From the NCBI GenBank assembly GCA_001298545.1, contig LJCX01000023.1:124001-188000 (forward strand): a stretch of DNA of 64,000 nucleotides, in the 5' to 3' direction. Positions within the stretch are counted from its first letter, which is position 1; each line of letters starts with the position of its first letter. Of this stretch, positions 27,800 to 35,994 are shown piece by piece. The notes under the pieces are model-generated. The model was not told the origin of the DNA and ran no database searches. It worked only from the letters and a program-made list of their open reading frames with translations. A program made the translations under genes and the position numbers. The stretch is from Actinobacteria bacterium OV320 (lineage in GTDB: Bacteria > Actinomycetota > Actinomycetes > Streptomycetales > Streptomycetaceae).

Positions 27800-27827
27800 G
27801 GGTCCATGCCCGCCCGGGCATGGACCC
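27800..27827 (+). terminator. Hairpin terminator after the FKBP gene
   Basis: 13-bp perfect stem GGGTCCATGCCCG with a 2-nt loop, followed shortly by CTTTT. It separates the FKBP genes from pafB. Confidence 0.85.
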
Positions 27828-27901
27828 TCGGCTTTTGTCCGGGCGCCGCGGGGCGGTACGGTCGTCGATCGTAAGCACCATAGGGGAGGCGAAGGGCGTC
27901 G

Positions 27902-28879
27902 ATGGCCATTGCCAAGGCCGAGCGGCTGATGAACCTGGCGCTGTGCCTGCTCGGGACGCGCCGGCCGCTCAGCAAGCGTGAGCTGCGCGATTCCATCGAG
28001 GCGTATGTCGAGACCTTCCGGCCGGGCAGCGGCGGGGCGGGGTCGGACGACTCCTTCAACCGGATGTTCGAGCGGGACAAGGACGATCTTCGCGAGCTCG
28101 GCCTGGTCATCGAGACCGTGGAGAGCCTGGACGGTGAGATCGGCTATCTCGCCCGCCGCGACAGCAACCGGCTGCCGGCCATCACCCTGGACGCCGAGGA
28201 GGCCGCGGCGCTGGGCCTGGCCGCCAAGGTGTGGCAGCAGGCGCGGCTGGCCGGTGCCGCGAGCGGCGCCCTGCAGAAGCTGCGCGCGGCGGGGCTCCCC
28301 GAGGACGTCGACCCGTACGAGGCACACGGCGCTCTGGAGCCCCGGATCCCCGTGCACGAGGCCGCGTTCGAGCCGCTGATGCTGGCCTGCCGCGACCGTC
28401 GGCCCGTCATGTTCGACTACCGCAAGGCCACCGCCGCGCACCCGGAGCCCCGGCACGTCGAGCCGTGGGCGCTGGAGTGCTGGCGCGGCCACTGGTACCT
28501 GGCCGGCTTCGACCGCGACCGGGGCGCGGAGCGGGTCTTCCGGCTGTCGCGGATCACCGGCAAGGTGCGCTCGCGCGGGGCGAGCTTCACCGTGCCGGTC
28601 CCCGATGTCGTCACCGTCCGTGAGACCGTCGCGAGCTGGGCGGGCGAGACCGCCGACCGCAGCGCGCTGATCCGGCTGCGCACGGACGCCGGGTACCCCT
28701 TGCGGGCGAAGGCCACCGCGGTGCGGGAACTCGGCGACGGCTGGGACGAGTTGGAGATTCCGTACGGGCACGGGCTGGACGCCTGGCTGGTGGAGTTCGG
28801 GCCGGACGTGGTGGTACTCGAACCCGCCGAGCTGCGCGCGGGCGTCGTGGACCGGCTACGCGCCGTGGCCAAGGGCTGA
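27902..28879 (+). CDS. pafB: WYL-domain transcriptional regulator PafB
   Basis: One half of the PafBC activator, which in mycobacteria turns on the RecA-independent DNA-damage response. The 325 residues contain an N-terminal winged helix (about 1-70; KAERLMNLALCLLGTRRPLSKRELRDS), a middle helical part and a WYL domain (about 155-230; VMFDYRKATAAHPEPRHVEPWALECWRGHWYLAGFD in parts) with a WCX extension. The binding ligand in mycobacteria is single-stranded DNA; the same is inferred here. pafC starts 18 bases downstream. Confidence 0.94.
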   Translation: MAIAKAERLMNLALCLLGTRRPLSKRELRDSIEAYVETFRPGSGGAGSDDSFNRMFERDKDDLRELGLVIETVESLDGEIGYLARRDSNRLPAITLDAEEAAALGLAAKVWQQARLAGAASGALQKLRAAGLPEDVDPYEAHGALEPRIPVHEAAFEPLMLACRDRRPVMFDYRKATAAHPEPRHVEPWALECWRGHWYLAGFDRDRGAERVFRLSRITGKVRSRGASFTVPVPDVVTVRETVASWAGETADRSALIRLRTDAGYPLRAKATAVRELGDGWDELEIPYGHGLDAWLVEFGPDVVVLEPAELRAGVVDRLRAVAKG

Positions 28880-28897
28880 GGGGGAGCGAGCAACACA

Positions 28898-29977
28898 GTG
28901 GCAGGCAAACCGGTCAGGCCGACGAACGCCATCGACCAGACGCGGCGGATGCTCTCCCTGGTGACGTATCTCAGGGAGCGCCCCGGCGCGCGGATCGAGG
29001 ACGTGGCGCGCGCGTTCGGGATCACCGAGGACGAACTGGTCTCGGACCTCGACGTGCTGCCGATGTGCGGCACCAGCTTCCGCGGCGGCGATCTCCTGGA
29101 CATCGACACCGACGGTGAGCGCATCTGGTGGCACAACCCGGCCGCGCTCGGCGCGGAGGCCGCCGAACCGCTGCGGCTGGCGGCCGACGAGGCGACCGCG
29201 CTGCTGGTGGCGGCCCGGGCGGTGTCCACGCTGCCCGGCCTGCGCGAGGGCGACCGGCAGGCGCTGCTGCGGGCGACCGCCAAGGTGGAGGCGGCGGCCG
29301 GTGAGGCGGCGGGCGCGAGCGCGCGGCTGTCGGTCACGTTCGAGTCCGAGGGCGGGGTCTTCGCGGACGTCGACCGGGCGATCTCCGAGCGGCGCCGGCT
29401 GTGGATCCGCTACTACTCGCCCGCGCGCGACCAGGTCACCGAGCGCGAGATCGACCCCATCCGGCTGGTCAGCGTCGGGCACACCTACGTGGAGGCCTGG
29501 TGCCGCCGCTCCGAGGCGCGCCGCACCTTCCGGCTGGACCGGGTCGCCGAGATCAAGATCCTCGACGAGCCGTCCGCACCGCCCGAGATCGAGCTCCGGG
29601 ACCTGTCGGAGGGGCTCGTGCAGCCGGCCGCCGAGGATCCGGAGGTCGTCGTCGAGGTCGGTCCGGGCGGTCGCTGGGTCGCCGAGTACTACCCGCACGA
29701 CAGCGCCGATGAGCTTCCCGACGGCGGACTGCGTATTACTCTGCGCACGCCCGAACCCGCCTCGCTCAGGCGGCTGGCGCTGCGGCTCGGCCGGGACGGC
29801 CGGATCGTGTCGCCGCCGGAGCTGGCCGACAGCGCCCGCCGGGCCGCCCGTGAGGCGCTGGCGGCGTACGACGGGATCGAGGTGCCGGGCGCGGCCGAGG
29901 GGCCGCACACGGTGCACGGCGAGCAGTCGGGACAGCGGGGCGGAAGTCGGTTCGAGGGGCGGGAGCAGGGGCTTTGA
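28898..29977 (+). CDS. pafC: WYL-domain transcriptional regulator PafC
   Basis: Partner of PafB, 359 residues. The N-terminal helix-turn-helix (about 10-70; TRRMLSLVTYLRERPGARIEDVARAFG) is followed by the WYL domain (about 165-240; LWIRYYSPARDQVTEREIDPIRLVSVGHTYVEAWC in parts) and a WCX domain. The C-terminal tail after about 330 is Gly/Arg/Gln-rich and likely disordered. The GTG start at 28898 follows GGGGGAG-type sequence. Its stop overlaps the start of the zinc-ribbon gene by four bases. Confidence 0.94.
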   Translation: MAGKPVRPTNAIDQTRRMLSLVTYLRERPGARIEDVARAFGITEDELVSDLDVLPMCGTSFRGGDLLDIDTDGERIWWHNPAALGAEAAEPLRLAADEATALLVAARAVSTLPGLREGDRQALLRATAKVEAAAGEAAGASARLSVTFESEGGVFADVDRAISERRRLWIRYYSPARDQVTEREIDPIRLVSVGHTYVEAWCRRSEARRTFRLDRVAEIKILDEPSAPPEIELRDLSEGLVQPAAEDPEVVVEVGPGGRWVAEYYPHDSADELPDGGLRITLRTPEPASLRRLALRLGRDGRIVSPPELADSARRAAREALAAYDGIEVPGAAEGPHTVHGEQSGQRGGSRFEGREQGL

Positions 29978-30264
29978 GCGAATCGACGGCGTCCGGTGTG
30001 CGGGGTGTCTCGGTGGCCTCCGCGTTCGCCGGCATGCGGAGTGCGGGTCCGGTGCGCTTCCGGGCCGGGTGCCCCGACTGCCGGGGTGCCTTCGAGCTGG
30101 CGGCGAGTGCCCTGCGGCTGGCGATCGGCGCGTCCAGCCGGACCACCTTCTACTCGTTCACCTGCCCCGACTGCGGTGCCGCCGTGCGCAAGCCGGCCGG
30201 CGAGCGGATCGTCGAACTGCTCACCGGCGGCGGGGTCAGGACCCTGCGGCTGCACACCCCCTAG
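29974..30264 (+). CDS. Small zinc-ribbon protein of unknown function
   Basis: A 96-residue protein with two C-x2-C knuckles, RAGCPDCRGAFEL and FTCPDCGAAVRK, separated by about 36 residues, likely coordinating one zinc ion. The TTG start (29974) overlaps the pafC stop as TTGA, so translation is coupled to pafC. I know no function; the position suggests a role linked to PafBC or simple co-expression. Confidence 0.8.
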   Translation: MSESTASGVRGVSVASAFAGMRSAGPVRFRAGCPDCRGAFELAASALRLAIGASSRTTFYSFTCPDCGAAVRKPAGERIVELLTGGGVRTLRLHTP

Positions 30265-30271
30265 GACGGTC

Positions 30272-30277
30272 TAGGCT
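30272..30277 (+). promoter_or_regulatory. -10 element for a leaderless small membrane protein gene
   Basis: TAGGCT, the same hexamer as at trmI, ends seven bases before the ATG at 30285, which has no ribosome site. Confidence 0.45.
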
Positions 30278-30284
30278 CGGCCCC

Positions 30285-30479
30285 ATGTTCTGGCCGATGT
30301 TCGCGGTTGCCATGGGTTTCGCCGGTCTCGCCGTCCTCGCGGTGTTCGCCGTACGGGTCTTCTCGGAGGCGCGGCTTCTGGGGCGGCAGGTCGCGGAGTC
30401 CGCGCGCCGGATCGACCGGGCGGCCCAGGACCTGGAGCGGGCGGCCGCCGGCGCGGCCCGCGCTGTGGACACTCTGTGA
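30285..30479 (+). CDS. Small single-pass membrane protein with helical tail
   Basis: 64 residues: an N-terminal membrane segment (FWPMFAVAMGFAGLAVLAVFAV) followed by an amphipathic, Arg/Ala-rich helix (RQVAESARRIDRAAQDLERAAAG) that could form a coiled coil. It resembles short DUF948-like proteins in layout only. It lies between the zinc-ribbon gene and tatA. Confidence 0.65.
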   Translation: MFWPMFAVAMGFAGLAVLAVFAVRVFSEARLLGRQVAESARRIDRAAQDLERAAAGAARAVDTL

Positions 30480-30762
30480 CGGCTGCTGTGGCGACCCTCG
30501 GGCGGCGCTGTGGGCGTCCTGTGAGTCCTGCGGCCAATGCGTTTTGGGCCACTTCGCCCTCCCGCCCCGGTGGGGCGGGCAGGTACGCTGCTGGTCGCGG
30601 CTCGGAGAACGAGGCCCGGACCGCGGACCGGGAGTACGCACAGGGATTGCCTCACGTTTACCCCTGAGCGTTACGATCGCTGTCAACACGATCGTTCGGA
30701 CAGGTGTCCGACCGGTCGGACGGCAACCCACCCCCGCAGCCTCGGTGAGAAGGTAAAGACTT

Positions 30763-31050
30763 ATGTTCGGAAGGCTCGGCGCCCCCGAGATCATTCTCAT
30801 CCTCGTCGTCGTCATCCTGCTGTTCGGCGCCAAGAAGCTTCCCGACATGGCGCGCTCGCTCGGCAAGTCCGCTCGCATTCTCAAGAGCGAGGCGAAGGCG
30901 ATGAAGGAAGACGGCGGCAGCACGACCACTCCGGCCGGCCCGCCCAACGACGGCGAGCAGCCCCCGGCTCAGCGCACCATCCAGGCCTCTCCCGGCGACG
31001 TGACGAGTTCCCGTCCGGTCACCGAGCCGACGGACACGACCAAGCGCTGA
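30763..31050 (+). CDS. tatA: Sec-independent protein translocase subunit TatA
   Basis: Forms the protein-conducting part of the twin-arginine translocase. The 95 residues comprise a short membrane helix ([14 protein letters not shown]), the [19 protein letters not shown] hinge and amphipathic helix, and a charged, Pro/Thr-rich tail. AGAAGG lies before the ATG. tatC follows after 47 bases. No tatB is found in this window; in Streptomyces it is encoded elsewhere. Confidence 0.96.
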   Translation: MFGRLGAPEIILILVVVILLFGAKKLPDMARSLGKSARILKSEAKAMKEDGGSTTTPAGPPNDGEQPPAQRTIQASPGDVTSSRPVTEPTDTTKR

Positions 31051-31097
31051 CGCAGGGCCGGTGACCTCCGGCCCGCCGCACGAGATGGGAACGTGGG

Positions 31098-32057
31098 TTG
31101 CTGAAGCCTGCCCGCAAACAGGAGAAGGACCCCGAGGGGCGGATGCCCCTCGCGGATCATCTTCGTGAGCTCCGCAACCGGCTCGCGAAGGCGATGCTGG
31201 CCATCGTCGTCGTGACGGTCGTGGCCGCCTTCTTCTACAACGACATCATCAACTTCCTCACCAAGCCGATCCTCGACTCGGTCGGCTGCGGGAAGACCTT
31301 CGAGGAGATCGCCAGCCAGCTCAACTCCGGCGACTCCACGAACAAGTGCGCGAGCATCACGATCAATGGTCTCCTGGCGCCCTTCACGCTGGCCCTCCAG
31401 GTCTCGCTGATGGCCGGTGTCGTCTTCGCCTCGCCGGTCTGGCTCTACCAGCTGTGGGCCTTCATCGCCCCCGGTCTGCACAACCACGAGCGCAAGTACG
31501 CCTACGCCTTCGTCGGCCTGGGCGCACCGCTCTTCCTCGGCGGCGGCTACTTCGCCTACGCGGTGCTGCCGACCACCGCCAAGGTGCTGATCGACTTCAC
31601 CCCGGGCGGCGTCAGCAACCTCCTGCCGCTGGACGACCTGCTCCAGCTCGTCACGCGCATGGTCATCGTCTTCGGCCTCTCCTTCGAGCTGCCGCTGCTG
31701 CTGGTCTTCCTCAACCTCACCGGCATGGTCACGGGCAAGCGCATGCTCGGCTGGTGGCGAGCCATGATCATCGGCATCACGGTGTTCGCCGCCGTCGCCA
31801 CGCCCAGCACCGACCCCATCTCGATGCTGGCGCTCGCCGGACCGATCTGGATCCTGTACTTCGGCGCGACCGCCTTCTCCCTGCTGAACGACCGTCGCAG
31901 GCGCCGCCGCGACGCCCTCGGACCGGCCGACGACGAGGCCTCCGAGCTGGACCTCAGCCCCGAGGACATCGGCGAGGTGGAATCCGTGACCGCCAGCCGC
32001 GCGCTGCCGGAGCAGTCGACCACGGAGCGCGTCAACGGTTATGACGACGTGACCTGA
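31098..32057 (+). CDS. tatC: Sec-independent protein translocase subunit TatC
   Basis: Receptor for twin-arginine signal peptides. The 319 residues have the signature start PLADHLRELRNRLAKAML, six hydrophobic segments, and conserved YQLWAFIAPGLHNHERKYA and FGLSFELPLLLVFLNL. A cytosolic acidic tail of about 50 residues follows the last helix. The start is TTG 31098; GTG five bases upstream is out of frame. It forms the tatAC pair downstream of pafBC, as in other actinobacteria. Confidence 0.95.
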   Translation: MLKPARKQEKDPEGRMPLADHLRELRNRLAKAMLAIVVVTVVAAFFYNDIINFLTKPILDSVGCGKTFEEIASQLNSGDSTNKCASITINGLLAPFTLALQVSLMAGVVFASPVWLYQLWAFIAPGLHNHERKYAYAFVGLGAPLFLGGGYFAYAVLPTTAKVLIDFTPGGVSNLLPLDDLLQLVTRMVIVFGLSFELPLLLVFLNLTGMVTGKRMLGWWRAMIIGITVFAAVATPSTDPISMLALAGPIWILYFGATAFSLLNDRRRRRRDALGPADDEASELDLSPEDIGEVESVTASRALPEQSTTERVNGYDDVT

Positions 32058-32088
32058 GACCCGTCGGAGAGCTCTTAAGGTCATCCCC

Positions 32089-32979
32089 GTGACCAGCGAG
32101 ATCACCCTCTTCGTCAATCCCGCGGCGGGCCGCGGCCGGGGCGCCCACGCGGCGCGGCCGGCCGCTTCCGCGTTGCGGGCGGCCGGCTACACGGTGCGCA
32201 CGGTCCTCGGCGTGGACGCCGAGGACGCCCTCGTACGCGCGCGTGCCGCGGTCGCCGACGGCACCGGCGCCCTGATCGCCGTCGGCGGCGACGGGCTGGC
32301 CCACCTCGCGCTCCAGGCCGTCGCCGGCACCCGCACCCCGCTCGGCCTGGTCGCCGCCGGTACCGGCAACGACTTCGCCCGCGCCCTCGGCCTGCCCGTC
32401 CGCGATCCCGCGGCCGCGGCCCGGCTGGTCGCCGACGCCCTCAAGGGCGCCCGGATCCGCGACATCGACCTCGGCAGGGTCGGCGACCGCTGGTTCGGCA
32501 CCGTCCTCGCCTCCGGCTTCGACTCCCGCGTCAACGACCGGGGCAACCGCATGCGATGGCCCGTCGGACGGGCCAGGTACGACCTCGCGATGCTGGCGGA
32601 ACTGGCCGCGTTCCGCCCGTTCCCGTACCGGATCACGCTCGACGGCGGAGCCGTCCGGGAGGTGGAGGCCACCCTCGTCGCCGTCGGCAACGGATCCTCC
32701 TACGGCGGCGGCATGCGGATCTGCCCCGGCGCCGACCTCACGGACGGACTGTTCGACGTCACGATCGTCGGGGACTGCCGCCGCAGGACGCTGCTGCGGG
32801 TGTTCCCGAAGGTGTACCGCGGGACGCACATCGGCCATCCGAAGGTCACCGTGCTCCGGGCGGCGAAGGTCGAGATCGCCGCGGCGGGCGTCTCGGGCTA
32901 CGCGGACGGGGAGCGGCTCGGCGAGCTGCCGCTCACCGCGCGGTGCGTGCCGGGCGCGGTGCGGCTCATCGGCTCCTGA
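32089..32979 (+). CDS. Diacylglycerol kinase catalytic-domain lipid kinase
   Basis: A 296-residue enzyme of the DAGK/sphingosine-kinase/YegS fold: TLFVNPAAGRGRG at the N terminus, the nucleotide loop IAVGGDGLAHLALQ, and AAGTGNDFARALGLP; the C-terminal beta domain includes NGSSYGGGMRICPGA. It probably phosphorylates a membrane lipid such as diacylglycerol. The GTG at 32089 follows TTAAGGT, which could be a ribosome site or the -10 of a leaderless mRNA. It is 31 bases after tatC. Confidence 0.9.
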   Translation: MTSEITLFVNPAAGRGRGAHAARPAASALRAAGYTVRTVLGVDAEDALVRARAAVADGTGALIAVGGDGLAHLALQAVAGTRTPLGLVAAGTGNDFARALGLPVRDPAAAARLVADALKGARIRDIDLGRVGDRWFGTVLASGFDSRVNDRGNRMRWPVGRARYDLAMLAELAAFRPFPYRITLDGGAVREVEATLVAVGNGSSYGGGMRICPGADLTDGLFDVTIVGDCRRRTLLRVFPKVYRGTHIGHPKVTVLRAAKVEIAAAGVSGYADGERLGELPLTARCVPGAVRLIGS

Positions 32980-33087
32980 AACGGCCCGCCCGTGCGCCCG
33001 TGAGCTGGGCGTACCGAGGTTTGGCAAGACCGGATCCGGATAATGATCGTCCTGTTGTCAGTGCGGCCCGGTACGCTCGAAAGCACG

Positions 33088-35901
33088 ATGACAGAGGATC
33101 TCTCACCGGCCGAGCGGTACGCGGCAGCACGCAAGCGCGCTGTCGAGCAGGCCACTTCGCTCGCGTCCTTCCGCGAGATGTACGACTTCGGTCTCGACCC
33201 CTTCCAGATCGAGGCCTGCAGGGCACTCGAGGCGGGCAAGGGCGTCCTGGTGGCCGCCCCCACCGGCTCGGGCAAGACGATCGTGGGCGAGTTCGCCGTC
33301 CACCTCGCTCTCCAACAGGGCAAGAAGTGCTTCTACACGACGCCCATCAAGGCGCTGTCGAACCAGAAGTACTCCGACCTGTGCCGGCGCTACGGCAGCG
33401 AGAAGGTCGGCCTGCTCACCGGCGACAACAGCGTCAACTCCGACGCCCCGGTGGTCGTGATGACCACCGAGGTGCTGCGGAACATGCTGTACGCCGGCTC
33501 GCAGACCCTCCTCGGCCTCGGGTACGTGGTGATGGACGAGGTGCACTACCTCTCCGACCGCTTCCGGGGCGCCGTGTGGGAAGAGGTGATCATCCACCTC
33601 CCCGAGTCGGTCACCCTGGTCTCGCTGTCGGCGACCGTGTCCAACGCCGAGGAGTTCGGCGACTGGCTGGACACCGTGCGCGGCGACACCGAGGTGATCG
33701 TCTCCGAGCACCGGCCCGTGCCGCTGTTCCAGCACGTGCTCGCCGGGCGGCGGATGTACGACCTGTTCGAGGAGGGCGAGGGCCAGCGCAGAGCCGTCAA
33801 CCCCGACCTCACGCGGCTGGCCCGCATGGAGGCGAGCCGGCCCTCGTACCAGGACCGCAGGCGTGGCCGGAACATGCGCGAGGCCGACCGCGAGCGGGAG
33901 CGCAGGCAGCGGTCGCGGGTGTGGACACCGGCACGGCCGGAGGTCATCGAGCGGCTCGACGCCGCCGGGCTGCTGCCCGCCATCACCTTCATCTTCAGCC
34001 GTGCCGCCTGCGAGGCCGCCGTCCAGCAGTGCCTGTACGCCGGGCTGCGGCTGAACGACGAGGAGGCGCGCGCCGAGGTCCGCGCCCTGGTCGAGGAGCG
34101 CACCGCCGCCATCCCCCACGAGGACCTGCACGTCCTCGGCTACTACGAGTGGCTGGAGGGCCTGGAGCGCGGCATCGCCGCCCACCACGCGGGCATGCTG
34201 CCGACCTTCAAGGAGGTCGTCGAGGAGCTGTTCGTGCGCGGCCTGGTCAAGGCCGTCTTCGCGACCGAGACGCTCGCCCTCGGCATCAACATGCCCGCCC
34301 GCTCGGTGGTGCTGGAGAAGCTCGTCAAGTGGAACGGCGAGCAGCACGCCGACATCACCCCCGGCGAGTACACCCAGCTCACCGGCCGCGCGGGCCGACG
34401 GGGCATCGACGTCGAGGGGCACGCCGTCGTGCTCTGGCAGCGCGCGATGAGCCCCGAGCACCTCGCCGGGCTCGCGGGCACCCGCACGTACCCGCTGCGC
34501 TCCAGCTTCAAGCCGTCGTACAACATGGCGGTCAATCTGGTGGACCAGTTCGGGCGGCACCGCTCGCGCGAGCTGCTGGAGACCTCGTTCGCGCAGTTCC
34601 AGGCGGACCGGTCGGTGGTCGGGATCTCCCGGCAGGTGCAGCGCAACGAAGAGGGGCTGGAGGGCTACAAGGCCTCCATGACCTGCCACCTCGGCGACTT
34701 CGACGAGTACGCGCGGCTGCGCCGCGACCTCAAGGACCGCGAGACCGAACTGGCCAAGCAGGGCGCGAGCCAGCGGCGCGTCGAGGCCGCCGTGGCGCTG
34801 GAGAAGCTCAAGCCGGGGGACGTCATCCACGTGCCCACCGGCAAGTACGCCGGACTGGCGCTGGTGCTCGACCCGGGCCTGCCCGCCGGCCGGGCCAACG
34901 GCCATCGCGGCTTCGAGCAGCACGACGGGCCGCGTCCGCTGGTCCTCACCTCCGAGCGCCAGGTCAAGCGGCTGGCCTCGATGGACTTCCCGGTGCCGGT
35001 CGAGGCGCTGGACCGGATGCGGATCCCGAAGTCGTTCAACCCGCGCTCGCCGCAGTCCCGGCGCGATCTCGCCTCCGCGCTGCGCACCAAGGCGGGGCAC
35101 ATCCCGCCGGAGCGGGCCCGCAAGCAGCGCTCGCAGGCCGCCGACGACCGGGAGATCGCCCGGCTGCGCACCGAGATCCGCGCGCACCCCTGCCACGGCT
35201 GCTCCGACCGCGAGGACCACGCCCGCTGGGCCGAGCGCTACCACCGGCTGCTGCGGGACACCTCGCAGCTGGAGCGTCGTATCGAAGGCCGCACCAACAC
35301 CATCGCCCGCACGTTCGACCGGATCGTGGCGCTCCTGACCGAGCTCGACTATCTGCGGGGCAACGAGGTCACCGAGCACGGCAAGCGGCTCGCCCGGCTC
35401 TACGGCGAGCTCGATCTGCTCGCGAGCGAATGCCTGCGCGCGGGCGTGTGGGAGGGGCTGGCCCCCGCCGAACTGGCCGCCTGCGTCTCGGCGTTGGTCT
35501 ATGAGTCGCGGGCCGGGGACGACGCCATGGCGCCGAAGCTGCCCTCGGGCAAGGCGAAGGCCGCGCTCGGCGAGATGGTGCGTATCTGGGGCCGGCTGGA
35601 CGCCCTGGAGGAGGACTTCCGGATCAGCCAGACCGAAGGCGTGGGGCAGCGCGAGCCCGATCTGGGCTTCGCCTGGTCGGCCTATATGTGGGCCTCCGGC
35701 AAGGGCCTCGACGAGGTGCTGCGCGAGGCGGAGATGCCCGCCGGTGACTTCGTGCGCTGGTGCAAGCAGGTCATCGACGTACTGGGGCAGATCGCGGCGG
35801 CGGCGCCCGCCTCGGCCGGGGGCTCGACGGTGGCGAAGAACGCCCGCAAGGCCGTCGACGAGCTGTTGCGGGGGGTTGTCGCCTACTCGTCGGTGGGGTG
35901 A
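33088..35901 (+). CDS. helY: Ski2/Mtr4-like DEAD-box RNA helicase (HelY type)
   Basis: A 937-residue superfamily-2 helicase. Motif I is APTGSGKT with Lys63, Ia is TTPIKALSNQKY, II is VMDEVHYL (DEVH), III is SLSATVSN, and VI is QLTGRAGRRG. The C-terminal region (about 740-937) is the DSHCT helical domain typical of Ski2 and Mtr4, preceded by a beta-rich insertion (KPGDVIHVPTGKYAGLALVLD) and a C-x2-C pair (HPCHGCSD). It probably unwinds structured RNA for degradation. The start at 33088 is favoured because the conserved N terminus begins there; 33043 is possible. Confidence 0.92.
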   Translation: MTEDLSPAERYAAARKRAVEQATSLASFREMYDFGLDPFQIEACRALEAGKGVLVAAPTGSGKTIVGEFAVHLALQQGKKCFYTTPIKALSNQKYSDLCRRYGSEKVGLLTGDNSVNSDAPVVVMTTEVLRNMLYAGSQTLLGLGYVVMDEVHYLSDRFRGAVWEEVIIHLPESVTLVSLSATVSNAEEFGDWLDTVRGDTEVIVSEHRPVPLFQHVLAGRRMYDLFEEGEGQRRAVNPDLTRLARMEASRPSYQDRRRGRNMREADRERERRQRSRVWTPARPEVIERLDAAGLLPAITFIFSRAACEAAVQQCLYAGLRLNDEEARAEVRALVEERTAAIPHEDLHVLGYYEWLEGLERGIAAHHAGMLPTFKEVVEELFVRGLVKAVFATETLALGINMPARSVVLEKLVKWNGEQHADITPGEYTQLTGRAGRRGIDVEGHAVVLWQRAMSPEHLAGLAGTRTYPLRSSFKPSYNMAVNLVDQFGRHRSRELLETSFAQFQADRSVVGISRQVQRNEEGLEGYKASMTCHLGDFDEYARLRRDLKDRETELAKQGASQRRVEAAVALEKLKPGDVIHVPTGKYAGLALVLDPGLPAGRANGHRGFEQHDGPRPLVLTSERQVKRLASMDFPVPVEALDRMRIPKSFNPRSPQSRRDLASALRTKAGHIPPERARKQRSQAADDREIARLRTEIRAHPCHGCSDREDHARWAERYHRLLRDTSQLERRIEGRTNTIARTFDRIVALLTELDYLRGNEVTEHGKRLARLYGELDLLASECLRAGVWEGLAPAELAACVSALVYESRAGDDAMAPKLPSGKAKAALGEMVRIWGRLDALEEDFRISQTEGVGQREPDLGFAWSAYMWASGKGLDEVLREAEMPAGDFVRWCKQVIDVLGQIAAAAPASAGGSTVAKNARKAVDELLRGVVAYSSVG

Positions 35902-35948
35902 TGCCGTCCGGCGGGCGCGCGCTGTGCGTGGCCGGTCGCGGCCGCGCG

Positions 35949-35976
35949 GCGGGGCCGCATGTCGATGCGGCCCCGC
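35949..35976. terminator. Bidirectional terminator between helY and the amidase gene
   Basis: 12-bp perfect stem GCGGGGCCGCAT with GTCG loop between convergent genes. Confidence 0.85.
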
Positions 35977-35994
35977 GCTTGTCGGCAGGCCGCC

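Noticed and set aside
33103..35379. Long open frame antisense to the helicase gene
   Set aside because: No recognisable domain and no ribosome site; explained by codon bias of the helicase gene.
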